A DNA stretch of 64,000 nt from Bubalus kerabau (lineage: Eukaryota; Chordata; Mammalia; Artiodactyla; Bovidae): positions 27,913,501 to 27,977,500 of the forward strand of contig NC_073634.1 in NCBI RefSeq assembly GCF_029407905.1. Direction: 5' to 3'. The position numbers and the translations under genes are program-made. Shown piece after piece: positions 8,676 through 19,878 of this stretch (positions are counted from its first letter, which is position 1; every line of letters begins with the position of its first letter). The notes under the pieces are model-generated. The model ran no database searches. It saw only the letters and a program-made list of their open reading frames with translations, and was not told the origin of the DNA.

Positions 8676-10050
8676 CAGTTCTGTTCAGTTCAGTCGCGTC
8701 CGACTCTTTGTGACCCCATGAATCGCAGCACTCCAGGCCTCCCTGTCCATCACCAACTCCCAGAGTTTACTCAAACACATGTCCATCGAGTTGGTGATGC
8801 CATCCAGCCATCTCGTCCTCTGTTGTCCCCTTCTCCTCCTGCCCCCAATCCCTCCCAACATCAGAGTCTTTTTCCAATGAGTCAACTCTTCCCATCAGGT
8901 GGCCAAAGTATTGGAGTTTCAGCTTTAGCATCAGTCTTTCCAATGAACACCCAGGACTGATCTCCTTTAGAATGGACTGGTTGGATCTCCTTGCAGTCCA
9001 AGGGACTCTCAAGTCCGAGGAGTCTTCTCCAACACCGCAGTTCAAAAGGATCAATTCTTCGGCACTCAGCTTTCTTCACAGTCCAACTTTCACATCCATA
9101 CATGACCACTGGAAAAACCATAGCCTTGACTAGACAGAACTTTGTTGGCAAAGTAATGTCTCTGTTTTTGAATATGCTATCTAGGTTGGTCATAACTTTC
9201 CTTCTGAGGAGTAAGCGTCTTTTAATTTCATGGCTGCAATCACCATCTGCAGTGATTTTGGTACCCAAAAAAATAAAGTCTGACACTGTTTCTCCATCTA
9301 TTTCCCATGAAGTGATGGGACCAGATGCCATGATCTTCGTTTTCTGAATGTTGAGCTTTAAGCCAACTTTTTCACTCTCCTCTTTCACTTTCATCAAGAG
9401 GCTTTTGAGTTCCTCTTCACTTTCTGCCATAAGGGTGGTGTCATCTGCATATCTGAGGTTATTGATATTTCTCCCGGCAATCTTGATTCCAGCTTGTGCT
9501 TCTTCCAGCCCAGCATTTCTCATGATGTACTCTGCATATAAGTTAAATAAACAGGGTGACAATATACAGCCTTGACATACTCCTTTTCCTATTTGGAACC
9601 AGTCTGTTGTTCCATGTCCAGTTCTAACTGTTGCTTCCTGACCTGCATACAGGTTTCTCAAGAGGCAGGTCAGGTGGTCTGGTATGCCCATCTCTTTCAG
9701 AATTTTCCACAGTTTATTGTGATCCACACAGTCAAAGGCTTTGGCATAGTCAATAAAGCAGAAATAGATGTTTTTCTGGAACTCTCTTGCTTTTTCGATG
9801 ATCCAGCAGATGTTGGCAATTTGATCTCTGGTTCCTCTGCCTTTTCCAAAACCAGCTTGAACATCTGGAAGTTCACAGTTCACGTATTGCTAAAGCCTGG
9901 CTTGGAGAATTTTGAGTATTACTTTACTAGCGTGTGAGATGAGTGCAATTGTGTGGTAGTTTGAGAGTTCTTTGGCATTGCCTTTCTTTGGGATTGGAAT
10001 GAAAACTGATGTTTTCCAGTCCTGTGGCCACTGCTGAGTTTTCCAAATTT
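8676..10050 (-). mobile_element. BovB LINE, 5'-truncated
   Basis: Minus-strand BovB from its 3' end (8676, 'ttctgttcagttcagtcg') to the middle of the RT upstream region ('ttttccaaatttg', about 10050). It carries a long but damaged RT frame. A second BovB 3' fragment abuts it at 10055. Confidence 0.95.
8882..9883 (-). pseudogene. BovB reverse transcriptase, 333-codon remnant
   Basis: The longest open frame in the window. It encodes the BovB RT palm and thumb: FIDYAKAFD (motif A), QGCILSPCLFNLYAEY, then catalytic YADD, then the conserved CESWT block. The endonuclease domain is absent because of 5' truncation. Near the C-terminus the frame shifts after CWRRLL, replacing the family C-terminus with unrelated residues. 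It is a fossil of a mobile element and may still look like a gene to an ORF caller. Confidence 0.85.
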
Positions 10051-10054
10051 GTAC

Positions 10055-10313
10055 TCAGTTCAGTTCAGTCGCTCAGTCGTGTCCGACTCTTTGCGACCCC
10101 ATGAATTGCAACGCACCAGGCCTCCCTGTCCATCACCAACTCCCGGAGTTCACCCAAACTCACATCCATTGAGTTGGTGATGCCATCCAGCCATCTCATC
10201 CTCTGCCGTCCCCTTCTCCTCCTGCCCCCAATCCCTCCCAGCATCAGAGTCTTTTCCAATGAGTCAACTCTTTGCATGAGGTGGCCAAAGTACTGGAGTT
10301 TCAGCTTCAGCAT
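10055..10313 (-). mobile_element. BovB 3'-end fragment
   Basis: A second, shorter minus-strand BovB 3' terminus, from 'cagttcagttcagtcgctc' to 'gagtttcagcttcagcatc', next to the larger BovB. The motif 'attt..actcagtt' occurs at both 8667-8680 and 10047-10060, which suggests that the larger copy inserted at the tail of this one. Confidence 0.9.
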
Positions 10314-10354
10314 CTACATATATCTAATTTTTTGTTTTTCCTAAATGCAACTGT

Positions 10355-10570
10355 GGGCTTCTCTGCTGGATCAGGGGTAAAGAATCCGCCTGCCAATGCA
10401 GGAGACCAGGGTTCAATCCCTGGGTAGGGAAGATCCCCTGAAGAAGGAAATGGCAACCCACTCCAGAATTCTTGCCAGGGAAATCCCATGGACAGAGGAG
10501 CCTAGCAGGCTATAGTCCATGGGGTTGCAAAAGAGTTAGACATAATTTAATGACTAAACAACAACAACAA
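10355..10570 (+). mobile_element. Bov-tA SINE, full unit
   Basis: Head 'gggcttctctgctggatc', body and an (ACA)n tail. It is flanked by 'aaatgcaactgt' (10343-10354) and 'aaatgcaattgt' (10571-10582), a 12-bp duplication with one mismatch. Confidence 0.95.
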
Positions 10571-10582
10571 AAATGCAATTGT

Positions 10583-11324
10583 ACCATACATATTTTAATC
10601 TAGCCTGCTTTTTTTCACTTAATACATTTCTTAGCTTTCTTTTTTGGTGGTGGTGGTGGGGGGGTGGGTATTTTATTAAATTTTTTAGGCATTTAAATTA
10701 TTTTGGAAATGTCCAACCTTGTCTCTGTGAACAAATAAATTTTAAAATGTGTGTTTCTATACCTGATTCAGGAAAGAGGATTAGAGTGCCTGTACCTTGG
10801 AGGTGCAAATTCTTCCATCTTTAGTGCCCAGAGAGAGATGGCCGAGGGAACACAGGGCCATATCCTTGGGACTAGTATAAATTCTGGTCAGTGCTTAGCC
10901 AACATTTCTTTTCAAGTTGCTTAATATTTACTTTTTAACAAACTGTTATAATTTGCCATCTGTTATCTCTTCAGTTAATTTTCCACAGGCCTGGGAGGAC
11001 TCAGTCTTTACATTTCTCAAATTTGCATGATTCCCGGTTTCTAAAAATCTCCAAGTTCCTTTCGTTGAAAGTCTTACAGGCCTGAATAATCACCTCTCTC
11101 CAGTTCTTCAACCTAAATAATCATTTCTCACAGGAGCCCCCAAACCTTCATCTGCTTCTCCCTGACAAGAATTCTCGAGGGCATCGGGGACTTCATAGTC
11201 CATGACCCCTAAGACATTAGACAGCTGGGGTTTTTGAAGTGGGAGCCAACATATAGGAAGGGTCCTCAAGCAATAGTACCATTTCTCCTCATATTTGAGT
11301 CGTTTTCACCTTCCCACATTTTCT
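10583..11324. other. Unassigned single-copy DNA
   Basis: No gene supported. There is a short GGT/G-rich tract near 10645-10668. Confidence 0.5.
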
Positions 11325-11637
11325 TTCTTTTTAAAAAAATTTATTGATTGATTGATTGTGCTGAGTCTTTGTTGCTGTGAGGGGGCTTTTCTCTAGTTGT
11401 GGCATGCAGGGGCTACTCTTCATCGCAGCGCTGGGGCTTCTCATTGTGGTGGCTTTTCCTGTTGCTGAGCCTGGCCTCTAGGATGTGTGGATGTCAGTAG
11501 CTGTGGCACGTGGGCTCAGTAGTTGTGACCCATGGGCTTCATTGCCCCAGGGCATATGGGACCTTCCTGACCCAGAGACAGAACCCGTGTGTCCTGCATT
11601 GGCAGGCAGTTTACCGCTGAGCGACCAGGGAAGCCCC
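11325..11637 (-). mobile_element. CHR-1-type long SINE
   Basis: Reads from a 'ttattgattgattgatt' tail through 'gtctttgttgctgtg' and 'ctctagttgtggcatgc' to the tRNA-derived end 'gcgaccagggaagcccc'. The near-complete length of about 310 bp fits CHR-1. Confidence 0.85.
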
Positions 11638-11711
11638 TCCTTCTCTCCCCCTCCATAGGTAAGTTTTGGCATCGTTATATCCAACTCCCCTTCCACTGCC
11701 CCCAAATTTTC

Positions 11712-12055
11712 GCACACAGTTTGTGCTGCTATAACTGAACACCATAGACTGGAAGCTTATAAACGACTGAAACTAATCGCCCACAGTTGTGGAGGCTGGA
11801 AGCCTGAGATCAGGGTGTCAGGAAGACCAGGGTCTGGTGAGGACCCTCTTCTGCATTGCAGACTTGTAGTCTCACACGGCAGGCAGAGGGCTAGAGAGCT
11901 CTTGGGGGTCTCTTTTATAATGCCATTCATGAAGACTCCACTCTTGTGACCTAAGTATCTTCCTGAGAACCCCCGCCTCCTAACACCATCACACTGTGGT
12001 TACGATGTCAACATAGGACTTTTGTAGGGACAAAGATTATTCAGTCCATAATAAC
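11712..12055 (-). mobile_element. MaLR (MLT1/MST-type) LTR
   Basis: Reverse complement of a MaLR LTR. Visible blocks are 'tgtgctgctataactgaac', 'tggaggctggaagcctgag', 'cttttataatgcc', 'cctcctaacaccatcacac' and 'attcagtccataataac'. Confidence 0.75.
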
Positions 12056-12264
12056 AAAGTTATTTTTTAAAAAAAGGAACTCAGACAATGAGCTCTAATT
12101 TACCCTTTGTCTCTTAAAGCACTCCTCTCTGTTGCATTTAAAGATAAGTTTTACAGGGGACACGACTGCCCATCTCTATTTTCAGCTCTGGAGGCCCAGA
12201 AACTTTTTGTGTTTATGCTAAACTAACTCACAGGAAACTCTTACAAAAGCTAAAATGAAAACTT

Positions 12265-12395
12265 ATTGGGAATTCCCTGGCGGTCCAACGGTTAGGACTC
12301 TCTCGCTTCCACTGCAGGTGGCACAGGTTTGGGGAACCTTTGGTCCAGGAACTAAGATCCTCCAAGTCCACTGGTGTGGCCAAAAAAAAAAAAAA
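12265..12395 (+). mobile_element. CHR-2-type SINE
   Basis: Begins 'gggaattccctggcggtcc' and ends 'tgtggccaaaaaaaa'. Confidence 0.9.
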
Positions 12396-12439
12396 AGCTG
12401 TTTATTCAACTTTAGCCACTATTATCCTTCTAACTTAAT

Positions 12440-12907
12440 ATAAATGTAACTGTGTTAGGGTCCCATTGCCTCTAGGTCCTATAGGATTAGGTCAAACTTA
12501 TTAGCCTGGCATGTAAGACCTTTGCAATCTGGCTTTGAACCAAGTTTCCAGTTGATTCTCATATGTCCTCCGTGTACTTTCTACATATTCTTCCCTCTGT
12601 CTGGAATGTCCTTTCTGACTCTTTACCAGGCAAAGATTTTATTTTTAACTGATGCTTCAGATGAAACAGCACCTTCTCTCAAAGTCTTCTCTGACCAGCC
12701 CTGCCCTTACAGCAGGGCATATTAATTGCTACCAACTCTGAGCAATTATGGCTTTTATTTTATTAGATTACAACTCATCATACTCGAATTGCTTGCTTCT
12801 TCCATTGGACAGTGAATTCCTTGAGGATCAGAAATCCATTTCATCTATTAAGATAATCCAGAGTATCAGCTAAACACAGGATCTCAATAAACCTTGAAAT
12901 GAATTGA
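12440..12907 (+). mobile_element. L2 LINE 3' end
   Basis: Ancient L2 3' terminus: 'ccattgcctctaggtcc', 'tagcctggcatgtaagacc', 'tctctgaccagccctgcc', and the end 'tctcaataaaccttgaaat'. Confidence 0.8.
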
Positions 12908-13239
12908 ACTTCTGCCTTTGTACTTTTTGCAATTACTTCCTTTTATTTCCTAAGTTCTTATAAAAGTTAATTTTGAAAATGTCAGCCTGTCTCAGCTGTC
13001 TTTAGACGAAACAAAGAAAAAGGTGTTTGTTCATGCAGGGACTGGGAAAAAGCACATCCCTGGGGACCAGGAACAGTGACTGCTGTGGAAATACAATTGA
13101 AGGATCCCACCAAGAGGGGAAACACAGCAGAAGAGGCCAGGCCAAACCACAACTATTTCTTTCCACCAGGAAATTACCTTTGGAGACCTTGTCTTTCCTC
13201 ATAGTTGGAGATTTCTGTATATCAAAAATGAAGGGCCCT
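12908..13239. other. Unassigned single-copy DNA
   Basis: Nothing recognised. Confidence 0.5.
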
Positions 13240-13418
13240 AGGACTTCCCTTGTGGTTCAGTGGCTAAGACTTTGTGCTCTCAATGCAGGGGGCCAGGGTT
13301 TGATCCCTGTTTATGCAACTATATCCCACATGCCTCAACTAGGAGTTTCCATGCTGAAACTCAAGCTCCAGCATGCTGCAACTAAGACCCAGTGTAGCCA
13401 AAAAAAATTTTTTTAATG
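13240..13418 (+). mobile_element. CHR-type SINE
   Basis: Head 'gacttcccttgtggttcag', internal 'tttgatccctg', end 'agacccagtgtagcc' and an A-rich tail. Confidence 0.85.
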
Positions 13419-14869
13419 GAGGACCCTACTCCCCCGTGTTCCTTTCTGTATAGGGTGTCCTCTGGGTTTGTGTGCAGTGGGTGGAAGATGGCTTCCTAAC
13501 TGGGACTGTCTCAGGTGAGATAAGAAGAATCAAGACAAGAGGGTTGGTTCACGGTTGCCCAGCATCCCATCATCCTTCTTCCAGCTAATCAGAAGGTGAG
13601 TGGGATCAGCTGGGCAGATGGGGTAGACCAGATCTCAGGAAACAGGGAAATGGGCAAAAAGGACACAGAGGAATGCATCTGGTTGGACCTTGTTCTGGTG
13701 TCTCCAAATTTCATTCCCACAGAGCCATAATAGGGTGACCATGACTCTGAATCAATTCCTCTGCTCCTCCAACTCCTCTTTCCTCCTTCAACTCCGAAGT
13801 GCCTTGCCAACCCTTTACATCTACCCTGGAGAGGAACTGGGATCTGAGAGTAGATGAAAGCCATGGACCGGGCGCCCCCAGCCTTCCCCTATGATCTGGT
13901 ATTTACCAAGTGCTCAACCTTGAAGTTATTTGTGGCCCTTTCTGTTTTACTGAAGAAAAATGGATTTTACCTCAACTCATGATTCCTGTTTAAATATTTA
14001 GTTTCATCAGCACAGGCCCAAGTGCCTTTTCCATTTCCCCTGGTGCCTGGGAGCCACGCTGACACCAGCATCATAAATAATGCATCAGATCCCAGCAACA
14101 TGCCACTGGCTGGGAATTGCTCCATCCCTCACGACTCGGGGCCTGCCCTCGGCTGCAGTTGCTTTAGGAGAAGCTGGCTACCATGGAGAAGTCGGTATGG
14201 AACTTTGAAGGCTTCACCTCAAATCTCCTTCTGGAGGCAACGACTGTGATGGGCAAGCAGTCCCCACTCCAGCCCAGATCTGAGGGACTTTATGGGGGTG
14301 TGCAGAGGCGTGTGTTGGTGGGGAGAGTGGGACAAGCGGGAAGACGTGGGAACACCACAGTCACACAGTCCTCAGACTCTCTGCCTTTGAAGTTGCTCTT
14401 ACCGGTGAGAGACTTCAGGCCACCAACAGAAAGGGTCCAGCCTCAGTTCTGTGTGAATGTGGAGAAGACTGGGGACACCTGACAGGAGGAGGCAGCCGGG
14501 TTTAAGGACACAGGGAGAAGACTCAGTGAAATGCTGGAACCTTCTCTCTCCCCTTCACTTCCAGAATTCTGACTCCTAACTGGGAGGAGAGCCCCACCCT
14601 CTACCCCCTCTATTCCATGAACACAGTCCAAATTTCACCCACCAAATCAGAAGCCTGTGGGAGGGTGGAAGGGAGTTAGGACTTCCAGGGATGGACATTT
14701 CATCTCCTCTTGCAGAAAGCAACCAGTGATGGGATTTGACTGGACCGTTTCTGGGCAACCTTTACCCAAACTTCAAAAAGGTTAAGCTGCCTCCAGGTGC
14801 CCTCTATTTGAAGCCAAGTCTTCAATGCTCTGATTGAGTGCAATTAAATGGGAAACATTGCATTCAGAT
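13419..14869. other. Unassigned single-copy DNA
   Basis: No repeat and no gene with convincing coding features. The short open frames here have no recognisable domains. Confidence 0.5.
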
Positions 14870-15232
14870 CAGATCAGTAGCTCAGTCATGTCCAGCTCTC
14901 TGCGACCCCATGAATCGCAGCACGCCAGGCCTCCCCGTCCATCACCACAACCCGGAGTTCACTGAGACTCACGTCCATCAAGTTGGTGATGCCATCCAGC
15001 CATCTCATCCTCTGTCGTCCCCTTCTCCTCTTGCTCCCAATCCCTCCCAGCATCAGAGTCTTTTCCAATGAGTCAACTCTTCGCATGAGGTGGCCAAAGT
15101 ACTGGAGTTTCAGCTTCAGCATCATTCCTTCCAAAGAAATCCCAGGGCTGATCTCCTTCAGAATGGACTGGTTGGATCTCCTTGCAGTCCAAGGGACTCT
15201 CAAGAGTCTTCTCCAACACCACAGTTCAAAAG
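14870..15232 (-). mobile_element. BovB 3'-end fragment
   Basis: Minus-strand BovB 3' terminus of about 360 bp. The tail is at 14870 and it extends into the CWRRLL coding block near 15215. It is 5'-truncated. Confidence 0.95.
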
Positions 15233-16357
15233 CATTAGTTGCCACTAATAATATGGTCCTGGCCTGGCTTTGTAAAAGAAGCTCCTTGGGGTAGCTCTGA
15301 ACTACTCATGGTTTATCCTCCAAAACTTCACAGAGATAAAAGGGAACATAAATAACCATTTATTTATCCAGGAGTTCAAAGTTTCAGTTTGAGCCCTCCA
15401 GCATTTTCTGTCCTTTTTGAAATCAAGACTGCAAATAAACTTCCCTTGTTCTCTCGTAGAAAGGGCAGCAGCAGCTACCAATATGGATAAAGATAAACGG
15501 CACTGATGAAGGAGCAAATTATAGTATCATCCTTCAGTCTGGGGGATTCATGAGCCCCTTCTCTGCTCTTTGGAGACATCCACGCTGTAGAATATCTAAG
15601 GCCAGACCCTACTAATTTGTTTCAAACTAGGATTAGGACAGTCAGGAACTACCAAAAGAGAAAACAGCAAGGGAGTTGGTCTCTGAAGACCACCATATTG
15701 TCAAATCCAGTGATCGATTGGTTACTCTGGTTTATCACCATTGGACCCCACTGTTCATCACATGGGTCCTGGAACCTGGGCTTCTCAAACTTTTTTCCTA
15801 GCTCCCTACCTCTGTATTGAAGTATGTTAGCCTCGAAACAAGTCTCTGTGTTTCCACTCTCCACAGTGGAGTGTGAGTTTGTGTGTGTGTGTGTATAAAC
15901 TTTCAGGAGGCTTTGTTTCAATCATATTTTATATATGGCATCACTTATAATCAAGACACTTTATTTAAGATGCAGTAAGTGGCTCATATTCATGGAATTC
16001 ACATGCTCTCCGTGACCCAGATGGAGTTCAGCTGAAAGGAGAACGGCCTAGGAAAACCTCAGTGACGGTAGCAGGCGTGAGGGGAACTAACTACAGTCTA
16101 CATGACTGGATGCTGTCCAGTATGATTTGGAAGAGGATTTAAAAAGGTAGCCAGTGTATATGATCATTTCTCTCACAGCCATTAATTAGCACAGGTCTCA
16201 GAACCCCAGTTTGAGTTGGAAGGGGTCTCTTTCACTATTACATCAAATGAAATACAGGAGGAATTTTGGTTTTCCATCACATAAACTTCAGATTGGTGAG
16301 TTTTGAATCCCTAGTGCTCAGAGGAGGTTTGATGCCTCCAGAGAACACAGTCATGCT
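15233..16357. other. Unassigned single-copy DNA with a GT tract
   Basis: Nothing recognised except a short (GT)n run near 15874-15893. Confidence 0.5.
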
Positions 16358-16480
16358 GCTTTGGTTTTTTTGTTTGTTCATTTTGAAGCTGTGGGATCAT
16401 AGTTCCTGGACCAGGGATTAACCTGTGCCCCCTGCAGTGGGAGTGCAGAGTGGTAACCGCTGGACTGCCAGGGAAGTCCC
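16358..16480 (-). mobile_element. CHR-2-type SINE
   Basis: Minus-strand copy ending 'gactgccagggaagtccc'. A perfect 10-bp target duplication, 'cagtcatgct', lies at 16348-16357 and 16481-16490. Confidence 0.95.
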
Positions 16481-16499
16481 CAGTCATGCTTTTCTGAAT

Positions 16500-16617
16500 T
16501 GGAAGTCAAGACTGGCCCCTTTCTATTTTGTGTTCTTCATGTTCCAGGTGATCTTTTAAAAACGTCGATCAGATTCCTGTCACTCCTGTGTTGAAAGAGT
16601 TGACTTAAAAAATATTC
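16500..16617 (+). mobile_element. L2 LINE, left part
   Basis: 'gatcttttaaaaacgtcg' and 'agattcctgtcactcctg' follow the L2 3' region. The element is split by an LTR and resumes at 17091. Confidence 0.65.
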
Positions 16618-17090
16618 ATAACATAAAAGTTGCGAGTTAGGCTTTCTTCAGGGGAACTTTTAGGACTTCAGGCCCAGGAGACAGCATCTCAAGTGACCCT
16701 GAGAAAACTCTGAGGAGGCAGAAGGAGGAGCCTGGTTGTTATACAGAAGTGTTGCAACAAAGGGCAGATAGTCTGAACATCAAAACAGTATGGTTAATTA
16801 AAGAAAACCAGATATCCCAAGTTAAGGAATTTAGTGCTTTTCTCTGTATGGGAGGATGCGGGAGTCTGGGCCCATTGAAATCATTCCTTTGATATGTACC
16901 TCAGCGATCTGGGACCAGTATCCTGTGGTTTTCAGGGTTCACCTTAGGGAGTGCCTGCAGCATGGTGGCTGCTAGATAGATGGCAGGTACTCTTTCCTTC
17001 CTGAGTTCCCTCAGGGTTCACGAGCCCACCTTCCATGGTGGCTGCCATTGCTGATGACTATGGCGTCCTTTGCTTACTGATATGGCAGGA
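16618..17090 (-). mobile_element. LTR-like element nested in L2
   Basis: A 473-bp block interrupts an otherwise collinear L2. The direct repeat 'aatattc' occurs at 16611-16617 and 17091-17097. Its sequence resembles ERV LTRs I have seen in ruminant DNA, but I cannot assign a family. Confidence 0.5.
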
Positions 17091-17615
17091 AATATTCCAT
17101 TTCTCAAAAGCCTTCCCAGTATGCTTAGAACAAAATTCAAACACTTTACCAGGGCCTTCCAGGCTCTACATGGATGGACGCTGCTCACTTCCCTGACCTC
17201 ATCTCCTACCCACACCGGTCTTCCTAGGTCACAATCAGGTCAGGCTGAGTCTTGCTTTGTGGAATTTGTGTTTGCTCTTCCCTTGTCCTGGCATGTTGCT
17301 CCCCACATGTCCCAGCAGCTCACTCCATTCTATCATTAGGTCTCCTTTGAGTTCTTACATCCAAGAAGTCTTCTCTGACCACCATCATCATTTTTGGTTT
17401 CCCTATCCTGATTTACTTTTTGTAGTGCATTTATCATTGTGTACTAGCACATCTATTGATGGATTTATTATATTTGGTCATTCTTCTGTCTTTTCCACAA
17501 GAATATAAGCTCCAGGGGGCAGGTGTTCTGTCTATCTCCTTCACTGGTGTGTCCTTAATGCCTTTAACAGTGCTCATGACTTATTTGGTGAATGAGAAGG
17601 GCATTTTTGAAGACA
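17091..17615 (+). mobile_element. L2 LINE 3' end, right part
   Basis: Continues the L2: 'ggccttccaggctctac', 'gaagtcttctctgaccacc', 'gaatataagctccaggg', 'gtgctcatgacttatttgg'. Confidence 0.75.
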
Positions 17616-17950
17616 AGATTATATTCTTGAAAGCCCCTACTCTACTCCCCACCCTAGAAGCATTGATTGGGATCTGAGGAGCCAGAGCGCTTCCTGACAA
17701 AGGAATGGACGGGTGAATTTGTGTGTTACCTTCCTGGTAATCTGCTATTGCTTATGGGAATGTGTGATACTCTACAGGTGAGCTGGGGAAGGAAAAATGG
17801 AAGGGGAGGAGGATTATTCCACTGACAGCTGAAGGGCATAGCATCTGGGTGTTCTTTTCTGTTAGCACTAAGCCAACCGTGTCTAAAGGACTTGAGCAGG
17901 ACTTAAGTGGAGTGGTGTTGGGCCCCTTCTCTCTGTGTAACTCTATCTTT
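17616..17950. other. Unassigned single-copy DNA
   Basis: Nothing recognised. Confidence 0.5.
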
Positions 17951-18295
17951 TTGTAAAAAATATTTTAAAATTTATTTTATTTACTTATTTTTTAGCGTTT
18001 TGGGTCTTTGTTACTGCACAGGCTTCTCTCTAGTTGTGGCAAGCAGGAGCAACTCCCTAGCCATGGTGCTCAGGTTTCCCCTTGCGGTGGCCTCCCTGAT
18101 TGCAAAGCACTGGCTCTTGGGCACACGGGACTCAGTAGTTGTGGCTCTCGGGCTCTAGAGCACAGGCTTAATATTTGTGGCAGAGGGGCTTAGTTGGTCC
18201 ATGGCATGTGGAATTCTCCTGGTTTCTTGGGAATGGAACCTGTGTCTCCTGCATTGGCAGGTGGATTCTTTACCACTGAGCCACCAGAAAAGCCC
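17951..18295 (-). mobile_element. CHR-1-type long SINE
   Basis: Minus-strand copy with a TTTA-rich tail side, 'ctctctagttgtggcaagc', 'tcctgcattggcaggtgg' and the end 'ccactgagccaccag'. Confidence 0.85.
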
Positions 18296-18404
18296 CCTCT
18301 CTTATTCTTTTATTCAGCTTCCATGTCCCTTAGTCTCTGCATATAGTGCTCAGTTTTTTCTGGCTGAATCTATGTTTACTTAAAATCAAGGGGTGGTTAC
18401 CATC

Positions 18405-18850
18405 TGTATGAGTTTCCTAGGGCTGCTGTAACTAATTACCACAACTTGGGTGGCTTCAAACAACAGTAATGTATTGTCTCATAGTTCTGAAGGCCAGAAG
18501 CCAGAAATGAAGGTGTCAGCAAACTTGATTCCTCCTGGGGGCTTTGATGGAGAATCTACTCCATGCTTCTCCCCCAGTATCTGGTGGCTGCCAGCAGTCT
18601 TTGGCATTGTTTTGGCTTGTAGCTCATAACACTCATCTTGGCCTCCACCTTTCCATGCCTCCTCTTCATTCTGTTCCCTCTCTTCTTCTGTTTCACACAA
18701 GGACACTTGTTGTTGGATATAGGGACAACCCTAATTCAGGATGAACTTATCTCCAGATCATTAATTTCATCTGGAAATAAGGTCACATTCGCAGGTTCTG
18801 GTTCCAGGTAGACATATATTTGGGGGGACCACTGTGTAACCCTCTATACC
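18405..18850 (-). mobile_element. MLT1-type MaLR LTR
   Basis: Reverse complement of an MLT1-like LTR: 'gtttcctagggctgctgtaa', 'ctcatagttctgaaggcc', 'gaaataaggtcacattcgc'. It is complete enough to span about 440 bp. Confidence 0.75.
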
Positions 18851-19359
18851 ATCTTAGAGGCAAGAGGGTGAGGTAGGAATAGACAGATTTGTTTTTCAGG
18901 CTGTGTCCTTTCCCTTCTCCTCCTATTCTTTTCTTCCCCCATTCCCACCCTCCCACCCCAGCTGCTTTTTTCACCCCGAGAGCAGCCTTCTCTTCCCCTA
19001 GCTGAGAATTTTGCCTGTGGCAGGTCAGCCCTGGGGCATGCCCCCTTGTCTTCACCATCTGTCCTGGTGACTTGCGTGGCTCTCTGCCCACACCCTGCCT
19101 GTTGCACATTTGGACCTGGACTCTGATCTCCTGGACCGAGACTGGCTAAACCTGTTTTCTCCCAAGCTGAAGGATTCAGGGAACCTGCTTCTTCCCCTGG
19201 GGCCAGGGTTTGGCTTACTCCTCAGACAAGACCGACCGGGCTCTGAGCTGATGGTGACATAAAAGAGGGTATTTCTAGCCCAGATCTCTCAAACTCTGGG
19301 TCTGTTCATCCACCTCTTTTCTAATGAGGAAATATAACTGCATGTTTCCAATGGCACCT
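18851..19359. other. Unassigned pyrimidine-rich DNA
   Basis: CT-rich with no recognised gene or repeat. Confidence 0.5.
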
Positions 19360-19640
19360 GGAACACAACTTTTCTAAAACTGAACCTGTCAACCATCCCT
19401 CTTCCCCTAACTTGCCTCCCCTCCCATACTGTCTGCTCACTGAATCACACCTCTTTCCACCCAGTTGTTACCTTTTTACTTCAAGTCTCCCCCAAGGCAC
19501 CAGATCCTGTATCTCTCACACCTCTAAGTTCCTCTCAAACCAATCCATATCTCTCATACCCCATGACTTCTTACCCTAGTCAGCAGCCCTTTTCACCAAC
19601 CTGTACTCTCCACCATCTCCAGTCCCAATCCACAGTCTTT
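19360..19640 (+). mobile_element. L2-like fragment
   Basis: 'aactgaacctgtcaaccatc' and 'cacccagttgttacc' resemble the L2 ORF2 end. It is strongly diverged. Confidence 0.45.
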
Positions 19641-19649
19641 ACTCTTGTT

Positions 19650-19878
19650 GTTGTTCAGTTACTGAGTCCTGTCTGACTTTTTGAGACCCCATGGACTGCA
19701 GCACGCCAGGCTTCCCTGTCCTCTACCATCCCTGGAGTTGCTCAAATTCATGTCCATTGAGTCGGTGATGCCATCCAATCTTATCCTCTGTCGCCCTCTT
19801 CTTCTCCTGCCCTCAATCCTTCCCAGCATCAGAGTCTTTTCCAATCAGTGGGATCTTTGCATTAGGTGGCCAAAGATC
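19650..19878 (-). mobile_element. BovB 3'-end / Bov-A fragment
   Basis: Minus strand: 'gttgttcagttactgagtcc', 'tgatgccatccaatc', 'agagtcttttccaatcag' and 'aggtggccaaag'. It is older and more diverged than the other copies. Confidence 0.85.
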
